Notes under the pieces: model-generated | Seen by the model: the letters and a program-made list of their open reading frames with translations, nothing else | Databases searched by the model: none | What the model was told of the DNA's origin: nothing | Source: Alistipes_A hominis | GTDB lineage: Bacteria > Bacteroidota > Bacteroidia > Bacteroidales > Rikenellaceae | Direction of reading: 5' to 3' | Length of the DNA: 64,000 nucleotides | Assembly: GCF_014288115.1 (NCBI RefSeq) | Contig: NZ_JACOOK010000003.1 | Location: 310,001 to 374,000, forward strand | Made by a program: the position numbers and the translations under genes | In this document: in pieces, positions 34,925 to 43,211 of the stretch | Layout of the letters: every line of letters begins with the position of its first letter | How positions within the stretch are numbered: position 1 is the first letter of the stretch

Positions 34925-35476
34925 TTATTTTTCGTTTGTAGACTTTTTCGTTTTTAGTTTGTCTTGTAGCGTTTCGGTCTGCTCGTTGCCGGTGAGCCGG
35001 TCGAATTCCTCTTCGCTTACGATGTTGAACCGCGCCAGCATGTCCGGATCGCAACCGCTTTTACCATCGCTGCCGACAGGGTGCACCCGCTGGTAAGGCA
35101 AGCTCAAACAGATGCTTTCGTAGATGTACTGCGACAAGTCGATCTCGGTTTCGGACGGGCCGATCCACATCACCTCGCCGTCGCTTTCCTGCTCCGTTTC
35201 GCTGTAGCGGACGGCAAGCGTTCCCGTATAGCCGACCGGCATCATGAACTCTTCGAGGCAGCGGTCGCAGGTCACGCAGACTTCCCCTTCGATCCTGAAA
35301 TCGAGGGTCAGCAGGTTGCTTTGCTTGTTCAGCACGACCTGTACATCGGCTTTTCCCCGATGGATTTCAGATCCTTCGAAAGCTTCGAAAAAGCGATCGC
35401 CGATTTTGAAATCGAATCGGTGTGTCCCGACACTCAGCGCCTTATGGGCTATGGAACATTTTGTAAGCGTACTCAT
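34925..35476 (-). CDS. yceD: YceD/DUF177-family protein
   Basis: 183 residues. The DUF177 hallmark CDRCLEEFMMPV is present near residue 92, with a preceding EGEVCVT. The C-terminal half is acidic and ends in a Lys-rich tail. In E. coli YceD affects 23S rRNA accumulation. The gene almost always precedes rpmF, as here. First gene of the operon, with a promoter 20 bp upstream (35496-35527). Confidence 0.9.
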   Translation of the reverse strand: MSTLTKCSIAHKALSVGTHRFDFKIGDRFFEAFEGSEIHRGKADVQVVLNKQSNLLTLDFRIEGEVCVTCDRCLEEFMMPVGYTGTLAVRYSETEQESDGEVMWIGPSETEIDLSQYIYESICLSLPYQRVHPVGSDGKSGCDPDMLARFNIVSEEEFDRLTGNEQTETLQDKLKTKKSTNEK

Positions 35477-35495
35477 CCTATGCTAAAACAGACCG

Positions 35496-35527
35496 CAAAG
35501 GTATATAATTTAAACGTAATTGCCAAA
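35496..35527 (-). promoter_or_regulatory. Promoter of yceD-rpmF-plsX-fabH
   Basis: Reading the minus strand: TTTG (complement of 35524-35527), 20-bp spacer, TACCTTTG (complement of 35496-35503). Full consensus match, with a leader of only about 13 nt. Confidence 0.75.
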
Positions 35528-35562
35528 CCTTCCGTGAATAATAGAGTATCCTATCCGTGCTA

Positions 35563-35620
35563 ACGGGAAACGTACCTTCCGTATTGTCCGGAGTGCCGGC
35601 CGGAAGGTACGGAATCCCGT
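35563..35620. terminator. Long imperfect inverted repeat downstream of aroC
   Basis: ACGGGA-AA-CGTACCTTCCG (35563 onward) pairs with CGGAAGGTACG-GAA-TCCCGT (ending 35620), giving an interrupted stem of about 17 bp. No strong T-run follows on the minus strand, so termination is likely but not certain. Confidence 0.5.
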
Positions 35621-35638
35621 TTCCGCCGATCGTCCGCG

Positions 35639-36634
35639 CTATGGACGTTGCGACTTTGCGATTAATGTCAGGTCGCACAACGCGATGGCCATCGCCGCTT
35701 CGACGACGACCGGTGCGCGCAGCGCGATGCAGGCGTCGTGACGGCCCTTGATCTTCAACTCTTCGGGTTTCCCGGTTTCCGTGTTCAGCGTGATTTGCGG
35801 CGACGAGATGCTGGAGGTCGGTTTGACGACGACCCGCGCCACGACCGGATTGCCGTTGGTGATCCCGCCGGTAATTCCTCCGGCGTTGTTCGTGGCCGTG
35901 GTTCCGTCCGGCGAAATGATCGGGTCGTTGTGCTCGCTGCCGCGCATCCGGGCCGCTTCGAATCCGGCGCCGAATTCCACGCCTTTGACGGCCGGGATCG
36001 AGAAGAACAGGTGGCTGATGACGCTCTCCGCCGAATCGAAAAACGGTTCGCCGAGCGAGTGCGGTACGCCGGTGGCCGTGCATTCGACGATACCGCCCAC
36101 CGAATCCTGCGAACGCAGCGCGGCTTCGATGACTTTCGGGAAATCGTCCGGGTTGTTGCAGTTGTCGATCTCAAGGATGCGGCTTTCGATCCGGATCTTG
36201 CCGCCCAGTATTTTTTTTGCTACCACGCCGGCCGCGACCAGCCCGAGGGTCAGCCGGCCGGAGAAGTGTCCGCCGCCGCGGTAATCGGCGAATCCCCTGA
36301 ACTTTTGTATCGCCACCCAGTCCGAATGCGACGGGCGCGGATGCGTGATCAGGTTTTTGTAGTCGCCCGACAGCGTGTTTTCGTTGTGGAACAGGATGGT
36401 CAACGGCGCGCCGGTCGTGCGGCCGTTGAAGACGCCCGTCAGCAGGTGCGGCGTATCGCTCTCCTTACGCGGCGTCGTGCCGCGTTTGCCGCTTTTGCGG
36501 CGGCCGAGGTCTTTTTCGAAAGAGGTCTCGTCGAGTTCGAGTCCCGCGGGTACTCCGTCGAGGGTCACGCCGACCGCTTCGCCGTGCGACTCTCCGAATA
36601 TGGAAATTCTGAATAATCTGCCAAAACTGTTCAT
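35639..36634 (-). CDS. aroC: Chorismate synthase
   Basis: 331 residues. Conserved FMN and substrate motifs: GESHGEAVGVTLDGVPAG, HPRPSHSDW, YRGGGHFSGRLT, NNAGGITGGITNGNP and GRHDACIALRAPVVVEAAMA. It makes chorismate from EPSP. It is about 25-30 residues shorter than many chorismate synthases, mainly through a shorter central region, but all motifs are present. It follows aroA by 64 bp on the same strand. Confidence 0.95.
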   Translation of the reverse strand: MNSFGRLFRISIFGESHGEAVGVTLDGVPAGLELDETSFEKDLGRRKSGKRGTTPRKESDTPHLLTGVFNGRTTGAPLTILFHNENTLSGDYKNLITHPRPSHSDWVAIQKFRGFADYRGGGHFSGRLTLGLVAAGVVAKKILGGKIRIESRILEIDNCNNPDDFPKVIEAALRSQDSVGGIVECTATGVPHSLGEPFFDSAESVISHLFFSIPAVKGVEFGAGFEAARMRGSEHNDPIISPDGTTATNNAGGITGGITNGNPVVARVVVKPTSSISSPQITLNTETGKPEELKIKGRHDACIALRAPVVVEAAMAIALCDLTLIAKSQRP

Positions 36635-36698
36635 TTCGGTTTATTTTTAGGATCAGGCCCGTCGCAAAGTGAAAAAGCCTGTGCGTATCCGTAATTAT

Positions 36699-37961
36699 TT
36701 ACAATTTATCTTCCGCCTCGCGTCCGGCCAGATTTCTGAAATCGTCCCAGAATTCCGGATAGGATTTGTCGACCGCTTCGGCTCCGCGGATCGTGACGGC
36801 CCCGTCGCTGTTCAGCGCCGCTACCGCCGCCGCCATGGCGATCCGGTGGTCGTTGTGGCTGCTGACCGTAGCGCCGTGAATCGTTCCGCCGATGATCCGC
36901 ATCTCGTTCTCCGTCTCGATGTCCACCGCAACTCCCATGCCGCCGAAAACGTCGGCGAGGGTTTGGGCGCGGTTGCTCTCCTTGTGGATGAGCCGGTGTG
37001 TGCCTCGGATGACCGAAGTGCCGTCGCAGTTGGCGGCGAGCGCGGCGAGCGCCGGGAAAAGGTCGGGGCAGTGCGTCGCGTCGAATTCGAACGCGTGCAG
37101 TTCGTTACGGCGGACGGTGACCGAATCGGCCGTCGTCGTGATTTCGGCCCCGGCCCGGGTCAGGGCGTCGATGATGGCCGTGTCGGCTTGTAGCGACAGC
37201 GGTTTCAGGTTTTCGACCGTGATCCGACCGGCCGTGGCTCCTGCGACTAGCAGGCACGAGGCGCCGCTCCAGTCGCCTTCGATGCGGTAGCGCGTCGGGA
37301 CGTAGCGTTGGCCTCCTTCGATGAAGAACTGCCGGTAGTCGTTGTGTTTGATGTCGATGCCGAAATTTTTCAGCAGTCCGATCGTCATGTCGATGTACGG
37401 CCGGCTTTTGAGGTCGTTGACCGTCAGGGTCGTGTCCTGTGCGGCCAGCGGCAGCGCCATCAGCAGCCCGGTGATGAACTGCGAACTGAGCGAACCGTCG
37501 ACCGTAATGTTGCCGCCGCGGATGGCTCCCCGGATGTGGATCGGCAGGTAGCCTCCTTGCGAACTGACCGTCGCGCCGAGTTGCCGCAGCGGTTCTTCCA
37601 TCATCGAGATCGGGCGTTTGAGGATCGATCCTTTGCCGGTCAGCGTGATGGTTTCGGTGCAGAGCGCCGTGATCGGCGTGAATAGGCGGGTCGCCAGGCC
37701 CGATTCGCCGATGTTCAGTTGGCGTTTGCGCGGATGCAGGCCGCCGTGCAGCGTGTATGTGTCTTCGTGAGCCGATATTTTCGCGCCGAGGTCGGCGGCG
37801 ACTTGCAGCGCGGCGCGGGTGTCGTTGCACTGCACCATGTTCGACAGGACGCTTTCGCCCTCGCACAGCAGCGCGGCGGCGATCGCCCGCTGCGCGTAGC
37901 TTTTCGATGCGGGGGCGGTAACGCTGCCCGATACGGTTCCTTCGGATAGGGTGATGTCCAT
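36699..37961 (-). CDS. aroA: 3-phosphoshikimate 1-carboxyvinyltransferase (EPSP synthase)
   Basis: 420 residues. The N-terminal SKSYAQRAIAAALL holds the shikimate-binding Lys and Ser. NIGESGLATRLFTPITAL corresponds to the LGNAGTA region, and NDHRIAMAAAVAALNS is the late signature. It transfers enolpyruvate from PEP to shikimate-3-phosphate. The NIGESGLATR loop is the divergent form seen in several Bacteroidota. 3 bp after lptB. Confidence 0.95.
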   Translation of the reverse strand: MDITLSEGTVSGSVTAPASKSYAQRAIAAALLCEGESVLSNMVQCNDTRAALQVAADLGAKISAHEDTYTLHGGLHPRKRQLNIGESGLATRLFTPITALCTETITLTGKGSILKRPISMMEEPLRQLGATVSSQGGYLPIHIRGAIRGGNITVDGSLSSQFITGLLMALPLAAQDTTLTVNDLKSRPYIDMTIGLLKNFGIDIKHNDYRQFFIEGGQRYVPTRYRIEGDWSGASCLLVAGATAGRITVENLKPLSLQADTAIIDALTRAGAEITTTADSVTVRRNELHAFEFDATHCPDLFPALAALAANCDGTSVIRGTHRLIHKESNRAQTLADVFGGMGVAVDIETENEMRIIGGTIHGATVSSHNDHRIAMAAAVAALNSDGAVTIRGAEAVDKSYPEFWDDFRNLAGREAEDKL

Positions 37962-37964
37962 GTG

Positions 37965-38687
37965 TTAACGCAGTTTAAAGTCTTGTCCCAGATAGACCTT
38001 GCGCACCATTTCGTCGTTGGCCAGGTCTTCGGCCGTGCCGGCTTTCAGGATGCGTCCCTCGAACAACAGGTAGGTGCGGTCGGTAATCGACAGGGTTTCG
38101 TGCACGTTGTGGTCGGTGATGATAACGCCGATGTTCTTGTTTTTCAGGGTTGCCACGATGCTCTGTATGTCTTCGACGGCGATCGGGTCGACCCCGGCGA
38201 ACGGTTCGTCGAGCAGGATGAACTTCGGGTTGATCGCCACCGCCCGGGCGATCTCGGTGCGTCGTCGTTCGCCGCCCGAAAGTTGGATGCCAAGGCTTTT
38301 GCGCACTTTGGTCAGCCGGAACTCTTCGATCAGGTTTTCGAGTCGTTCTTTCTGATACTCTTTCGTGAAATTGGTCATCTGCAGGACGGCCCGGATGTTG
38401 TCCTCGACCGACAGTCGGCGGAATACCGAAGCTTCCTGAGCCAGGTAGCCGACCCCCTTCTGGGCGCGTTTGTAGACCGGCTCGTTGGTCAGTTCCTGGT
38501 CTTCGAGGAAAATCGAACCCTCGTTGGGCTTGATCAGTCCGACGATCATGTAGAACGTCGTGGTCTTGCCGGCGCCGTTCGGGCCGAGCAGTCCGACGAT
38601 CTCCCCCTGGTTGACTTCGATCGACACATGGTCGACCACCGTGCGGGTTTTATAGCGTTTTACCAGGTCTTTCGTGTATAGTCTCAT
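37965..38687 (-). CDS. lptB: LPS export ABC transporter ATP-binding protein LptB
   Basis: 240 residues: Walker A LGPNGAGKTTTFYM (about 35-48), signature LSGGERRRTEIARAV, Walker B FILLDEPFAGVDPIAV and the switch His in ITDHNVHETLSITDR. The typical LptB text (EGSIFLEDQELTNEPVYKRA) separates it from other ATPases. It powers LPS extraction by LptFG. It is first of an lptB-aroA-aroC unit, an unusual pairing of envelope and shikimate genes caused by simple adjacency. Confidence 0.93.
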   Translation of the reverse strand: MRLYTKDLVKRYKTRTVVDHVSIEVNQGEIVGLLGPNGAGKTTTFYMIVGLIKPNEGSIFLEDQELTNEPVYKRAQKGVGYLAQEASVFRRLSVEDNIRAVLQMTNFTKEYQKERLENLIEEFRLTKVRKSLGIQLSGGERRRTEIARAVAINPKFILLDEPFAGVDPIAVEDIQSIVATLKNKNIGVIITDHNVHETLSITDRTYLLFEGRILKAGTAEDLANDEMVRKVYLGQDFKLR

Positions 38688-38721
38688 AGGGTTGGATACG
38701 CAGTGTGCGAAAAATTTTCTA

Positions 38722-38729
38722 CAAAGTTA
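38722..38729 (-). promoter_or_regulatory. -7 box of the lptB promoter
   Basis: On the minus strand TAACTTTG, a full -7 match, lies 34 bp before the lptB start. The -33 box is weak. In the same 112-bp gap, TATCTTTC (38751-38758, plus strand) could serve recQ. Confidence 0.5.
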
Positions 38730-38799
38730 GTTAAATTCGGAAATTATTCTTATCTTTCCTTTATTAAATAGGTTTGTTGTCAAATAATATTGGATGTAG

Positions 38800-40992
38800 A
38801 TGTCTGATAAAGAGGTTTCTAAGCTATATCATTGCTTAAAGGAGTATTTCGGATTCGATAATTTCAAAGGAAATCAGGAGGCGGTGATCCGCAACGTGCT
38901 GGATGGGAACGATACGTTCGTGCTGATGCCTACCGGAGGCGGCAAATCGCTGTGTTATCAACTTCCCGCGCTGATGATGGACGGCGTGGCTATCGTCATT
39001 TCGCCGTTGATCGCGTTGATGAAAAATCAGGTCGATGCGATGCGCACGTTCAGCATGGTGGACGGCGTCGCCCATTTTCTGAATTCGTCGCTGAACAAGG
39101 CGGCCGTCACGAAGGTCAAAGAGGACGTGCTGGCCGGGAAAACCAAATTGCTGTATTTCGCTCCCGAATCGCTTACCAAAGAGGATAACGTCAATTTCCT
39201 GCGGAAAATCAAAATATCGTTCTATGCGATCGACGAGGCGCACTGTATTTCGGAATGGGGACACGATTTCCGCCCGGAGTACCGCCGCATTCGTCCGATC
39301 ATCAACGAGATCGGGCAGGCGCCGCTGATCGCGCTGACCGCGACGGCTACGCCGAAAGTACAGATGGACATTCAGAAGAACCTCGGTATGCTCGACGCTT
39401 CGGTATTCAAGTCGTCGTTCAACCGGCCGAATCTTTTCTACGAGATCCGTTCGAAGGCGAATGCCACGAAGGATATTATCCGTTATATCAAAAACCACGA
39501 GGGACAGTCCGGGATCATTTACTGCCTGAGCCGCAAGAAGGTCGAGGAACTGGCCGAACTGCTGGCCGCCAACAACATCAAGGTCGCTCCGTACCATGCC
39601 GGGATGGATGCCGCGACGCGGGCCGGCAACCAAGACAAGTTCTTGCACGAACAGGTCGACGTAATCGTGGCGACCATCGCGTTCGGGATGGGGATCGACA
39701 AGCCCGACGTGCGTTATGTGATCCATTACGACATTCCGAAAAGTCTCGAAGGGTATTATCAGGAGACCGGCCGCGCCGGCCGCGACGGCGGGGGCGGGCA
39801 GTGCATCGCCTTTTACAGTTACAAGGATATCCAGAAGCTCGAAAAATTCATGCAGGGCAAACCGTTGGCCGAGCAAGAGATCGGCAAGCTGCTGTTGCAG
39901 GAGACGGTCTCCTATGCCGAGAGTTCGGTGTGTCGCCGCAAGACGTTGCTGCACTATTTCGGCGAGGAGTTTCCCGAGGAGAACTGCGGTTGCTGCGACA
40001 ACTGCGTCAATCCGAAGCCGCGTTTCGAGGGACGCGACCACCTGCGGTTGCTGCTGCGCGTGTTGCAGGCCATCGGCGATAAGTTCAAGGCCGACTACCT
40101 GGTCAACATGTTGGTCGGTCGCAACAACGCCCTGATCAAGTCTTATAATCACCATAAGAGCGAGTGGTTCGGCATCGGCGACGATCACAACGACCGTTTC
40201 TGGGGAGCCGTAGTGCGCCAGGCGTTGATCCTCGGGCTGGTCGACCGCAACATCGAGAATTACGGCCTGCTGTCGATCAACGAGGCGGGCGAGGAGTATA
40301 TCGAGAATCCCTATTCGGTGATGATGACCGCCGACCACGAGTACGATGATACGGACGACGACGAGTCGGTTTCGCCGCCGGCCGGCAAAGGCGGGGTAGC
40401 CGACGAGGAACTTTTCGCGATGCTGAAGGACCTGCGCAAGAAGGTGGCCCGGCAGATGGAGTTGCCGCCGTTCGTGGTATTCCAGGATCCGTCGCTCGAA
40501 GACATGTCGATTCAGTACCCGGTTACGCTTGAGGAGATGCAGAACATCACGGGCGTCGGCGTCGGCAAGGCAAAGAAGTTCGGCAAGCCGTTCGTCGAAC
40601 TGATTAAGAAATACGTCGATGAAAAAGACATCGTCCGTCCGCAGGACATGGTGGTCAAGAGCGTGGTCAACAAGAGCGGCAACAAGGTGTTCATCATTCA
40701 GAGCATCGACCGTCAGATGGATTTTGAAGACATTGCCAAAGCGCGCGACATGGATTTCGAAGAGCTGCTCGGCGAGATCGAAGCCATCATCCATTCCGGG
40801 ACGAAACTCAATATAGGCTATTACGTGAATGAGGTGATCGACGAGGAGAAGGCCGAAGAGATCTATCTCTATTTCAAGGAGGACGCCGAGAGCGATTCGC
40901 TCGAAGAGGCGGTCAAGGAGCTCGGCCCCGATTTCACCGAAGAGGAGATCCGGCTGGTAAGGGCCAGGTTCATGAGCGAAATGGGGAACTGA
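38800..40992 (+). CDS. recQ: ATP-dependent DNA helicase RecQ
   Basis: 730 residues. Superfamily 2 helicase core: Walker A MPTGGGKSLCYQLPAL, DEAH box AIDEAHCISEWGHDFRPEYR, QETGRAGRDGGGGQC (motif VI). A zinc-binding CGCCDNC and RQC region follow (about 380-500), then an HRDC domain (about 530-605; ITGVGVGKAKKFG). About 110 extra acidic C-terminal residues are also seen in other Bacteroidota RecQ proteins. It unwinds recombination and replication intermediates. Monocistronic. Confidence 0.96.
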   Translation: MSDKEVSKLYHCLKEYFGFDNFKGNQEAVIRNVLDGNDTFVLMPTGGGKSLCYQLPALMMDGVAIVISPLIALMKNQVDAMRTFSMVDGVAHFLNSSLNKAAVTKVKEDVLAGKTKLLYFAPESLTKEDNVNFLRKIKISFYAIDEAHCISEWGHDFRPEYRRIRPIINEIGQAPLIALTATATPKVQMDIQKNLGMLDASVFKSSFNRPNLFYEIRSKANATKDIIRYIKNHEGQSGIIYCLSRKKVEELAELLAANNIKVAPYHAGMDAATRAGNQDKFLHEQVDVIVATIAFGMGIDKPDVRYVIHYDIPKSLEGYYQETGRAGRDGGGGQCIAFYSYKDIQKLEKFMQGKPLAEQEIGKLLLQETVSYAESSVCRRKTLLHYFGEEFPEENCGCCDNCVNPKPRFEGRDHLRLLLRVLQAIGDKFKADYLVNMLVGRNNALIKSYNHHKSEWFGIGDDHNDRFWGAVVRQALILGLVDRNIENYGLLSINEAGEEYIENPYSVMMTADHEYDDTDDDESVSPPAGKGGVADEELFAMLKDLRKKVARQMELPPFVVFQDPSLEDMSIQYPVTLEEMQNITGVGVGKAKKFGKPFVELIKKYVDEKDIVRPQDMVVKSVVNKSGNKVFIIQSIDRQMDFEDIAKARDMDFEELLGEIEAIIHSGTKLNIGYYVNEVIDEEKAEEIYLYFKEDAESDSLEEAVKELGPDFTEEEIRLVRARFMSEMGN

Positions 40993-41014
40993 TCAACGGT
41001 AATACGGCGGAATG

Positions 41015-41045
41015 ATGCCGGACTCGTCCGATACGGGTCCGGCAT
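41015..41045. repeat. Inverted repeat after recQ
   Basis: ATGCCGGAC (41015-41023) and GTCCGGCAT (41037-41045), a perfect 9-bp stem with no T-run after it. Possibly a weak terminator for recQ. Confidence 0.45.
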
Positions 41046-41128
41046 AACGTTAATTGCCGGGGACTTTCCCTGCATAATGGAGGAAAGGACGAAGCGTTGT
41101 GATTAGAAATTGTTTAAATAATCTGATT

Positions 41129-42391
41129 ATGAATAAATTGGGTGTAATGAAGTTGCGAAAAAGGATTTGGAACGGATCGTTGTGTTTGGCCGCAGCGGTT
41201 TTTACGCTGTGCGCGTGCAGCAAAGATGAGTCGGATCCGCCGCTTGCGGCCGGAGACGTGGCTGTGGACGTGGTGCTGACGCCCCGCGGCTTCGAAGATC
41301 AGATTTACACCTCTTATCTTTACATGATTCCGTTCGTAACGGACTACCAGGGCGTGAATGTGGAAGGGTTGCTGACGAAAGATATTTTCAAGCTGTCGCT
41401 GGTGAGTCCGCGTAGCGGGGCGACGATCGAACTGAAGATGCACGAAAGCGAGCTCAACGAAGAGGTCGTCGGGCAATATACGCTGCCCCGCAGCGGGGAT
41501 ACGTTGTGGATGCAGCCCCGCATGGTCTGGAAGTACGATGCGTTGCGCCGGTTCGACCGGACGCGCAACCTGGCGCTGCGCTGGACGATCTCGGCCGACG
41601 GCAGGGAGATTTGTACCGTCGATCGCACCTTTTCGTGCCGTTCGGTCAGTCAGTGTGTGAACGCCTTGATCGTATATCCGTACGAACGGCCGCAGGGGCT
41701 GGTCGTCAACGAGGACGATGCAGTCGAAATTCCCGAGATGTTCGCCGGTTACGTCGAAGAGGAAAATCCGGAGATCGACCGGATTATGGAGCAGGCGCTT
41801 CAGGAGGTCGCTTTGCCGTCGGGATTCAACGGTTACCAGTCGGGCGATGAAAATTACCTGTTTCAGCAGATGTGCGCGATCTGGTACGTTTTGCAGCAAA
41901 CTGGGGTCAGTTACAGCAATGCGACCCAAATTCCCGGTCAGGCGGAGGATGTCAGGGTGCAAAATGTTCGTTTTTTTAGTCAGGCTTTGGCCAGCGCGCA
42001 GGCGAACTGCGTGGAGGGAACCTGCATGCTGGCTTCGATCTACCAACGGTTCGATCTGTTTCCGTACTTGATTCTGAAACCGAATCACATGTTTTTGGGC
42101 ATCGGCGATGCGAACGGGGATCTGACTTATTTTCTCGAAACGACCATGATCGGTAACGTCCGGCTGGACGCTCTGACGACGGCGGAGGAGAAATGGGAGG
42201 CGAGCAAGGCCAATTTTAAAAACGCAATGGCGGTGGCGAAGGAGGAATTCGACGAGGTGAAGTCCCGTGTGGATGCCGGAGATCCGTATTATGCGGTGAT
42301 CGACCTGAAAGAAGCCCGGAAAACGATCCCGTCGATCAATTACGGCAGCGTACGAACCGATTCGAAAGGCAAAGTGATGTTGGTGCGCTGA
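41129..42391 (+). CDS. Lipoprotein with transglutaminase-like (cysteine protease fold) domain
   Basis: 420 residues if started at the ATG at 41129. ATG at 41147 (MKLRKRIWNGSLCLAAAVF) gives a tighter signal peptide and is equally plausible. The lipobox is CAC SKDE, so the protein is membrane-anchored. Residues about 40-200 are beta-rich and of unknown fold. Towards the C-terminus, ANCVEGTCMLASIYQRF and then ILKPNHMFLGI match the Cys and His spacing of the transglutaminase-like superfamily, with a following acidic residue possible in FLETTMIG. Function is unknown: proteolytic, peptide-cleaving or inactive. Confidence 0.65.
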   Translation: MNKLGVMKLRKRIWNGSLCLAAAVFTLCACSKDESDPPLAAGDVAVDVVLTPRGFEDQIYTSYLYMIPFVTDYQGVNVEGLLTKDIFKLSLVSPRSGATIELKMHESELNEEVVGQYTLPRSGDTLWMQPRMVWKYDALRRFDRTRNLALRWTISADGREICTVDRTFSCRSVSQCVNALIVYPYERPQGLVVNEDDAVEIPEMFAGYVEEENPEIDRIMEQALQEVALPSGFNGYQSGDENYLFQQMCAIWYVLQQTGVSYSNATQIPGQAEDVRVQNVRFFSQALASAQANCVEGTCMLASIYQRFDLFPYLILKPNHMFLGIGDANGDLTYFLETTMIGNVRLDALTTAEEKWEASKANFKNAMAVAKEEFDEVKSRVDAGDPYYAVIDLKEARKTIPSINYGSVRTDSKGKVMLVR

Positions 42392-42410
42392 TAACGTGAC
42401 GGAGAGACCT

Positions 42411-43202
42411 ATGTATGTAAAACCCAAAAAACACCTCGGTCAGCATTTCCTGACCGATTTGTCGGTCGCGAAACGGATTGCGGACAGCCTGCGGGCCGAT
42501 CGTTGCTCCACGGTGCTCGAAGTGGGGTGCGGCACCGGCGTGCTGACGAAGTTCCTGCTCGAAAGGACGGATATTACGCTCTACGGCGCCGAAGTCGATC
42601 CCGAGAGCGTCGCTTACTTGCACGAGCATTATCCGCAGTTCGCGCCGCGGTTGATCGAAGGCGATTTTTTGCGAATGGATCTGGCGCAGCGGTTTCCCGA
42701 CGGGGTAAACGTGATCGGTAATTTCCCGTACAATATTTCGTCGCAGATTTTTTTCAAAATTCTGGAATACCGCGACCGGGTGCCCGAAGCGGTCGGGATG
42801 GTGCAGCGCGAGGTGGCCGTGCGGATAGCCGAAAAGCCCGGTACGAAAGACTACGGGATTCTGAGCGTTTTTTTGCAGGCTTTTTACGATATCGAGTACC
42901 TGTTTACGGTCGGCGAGGGGGTGTTCAACCCGCCTCCGAAAGTCAAGAGCGCCGTGATCCGGCTGACGCGCAACGGGGTAGAGAGACTCGGTTGCGACGA
43001 GGTGCTGTTCGCCCGGGTGGTCAAGGCCGTTTTCAACCAGCGCCGCAAGACGATCCGCAATTCGCTGCGCGCCGCGTTCGGCGACCTGGGAGGAGACGAA
43101 CATGCGTTTTTCCCGCTGCGTCCCGAGGTGTTGAATGTCGCTCAATTCGTCGAACTAACCGATTGGGTAGCCGGACGGCTGCCCCGAAATAACCGAACTT
43201 AA
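42411..43202 (+). CDS. rsmA: 16S rRNA dimethyladenosine transferase (KsgA)
   Basis: 263 residues from the ATG at 42411 (MYVKPKKHLGQHFL), preceded by GGAGAG; a GTG at 42396 is less likely. SAM-binding LEVGCGTGVLTKFLL and catalytic NFPYNISSQIFFKI are present, and the C-terminal helical domain is complete. It dimethylates two adjacent adenosines near the 3' end of 16S rRNA. 9 bp precede the GH78 gene. Confidence 0.95.
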   Translation: MYVKPKKHLGQHFLTDLSVAKRIADSLRADRCSTVLEVGCGTGVLTKFLLERTDITLYGAEVDPESVAYLHEHYPQFAPRLIEGDFLRMDLAQRFPDGVNVIGNFPYNISSQIFFKILEYRDRVPEAVGMVQREVAVRIAEKPGTKDYGILSVFLQAFYDIEYLFTVGEGVFNPPPKVKSAVIRLTRNGVERLGCDEVLFARVVKAVFNQRRKTIRNSLRAAFGDLGGDEHAFFPLRPEVLNVAQFVELTDWVAGRLPRNNRT

Positions 43203-43211
43203 TTTTAATTC

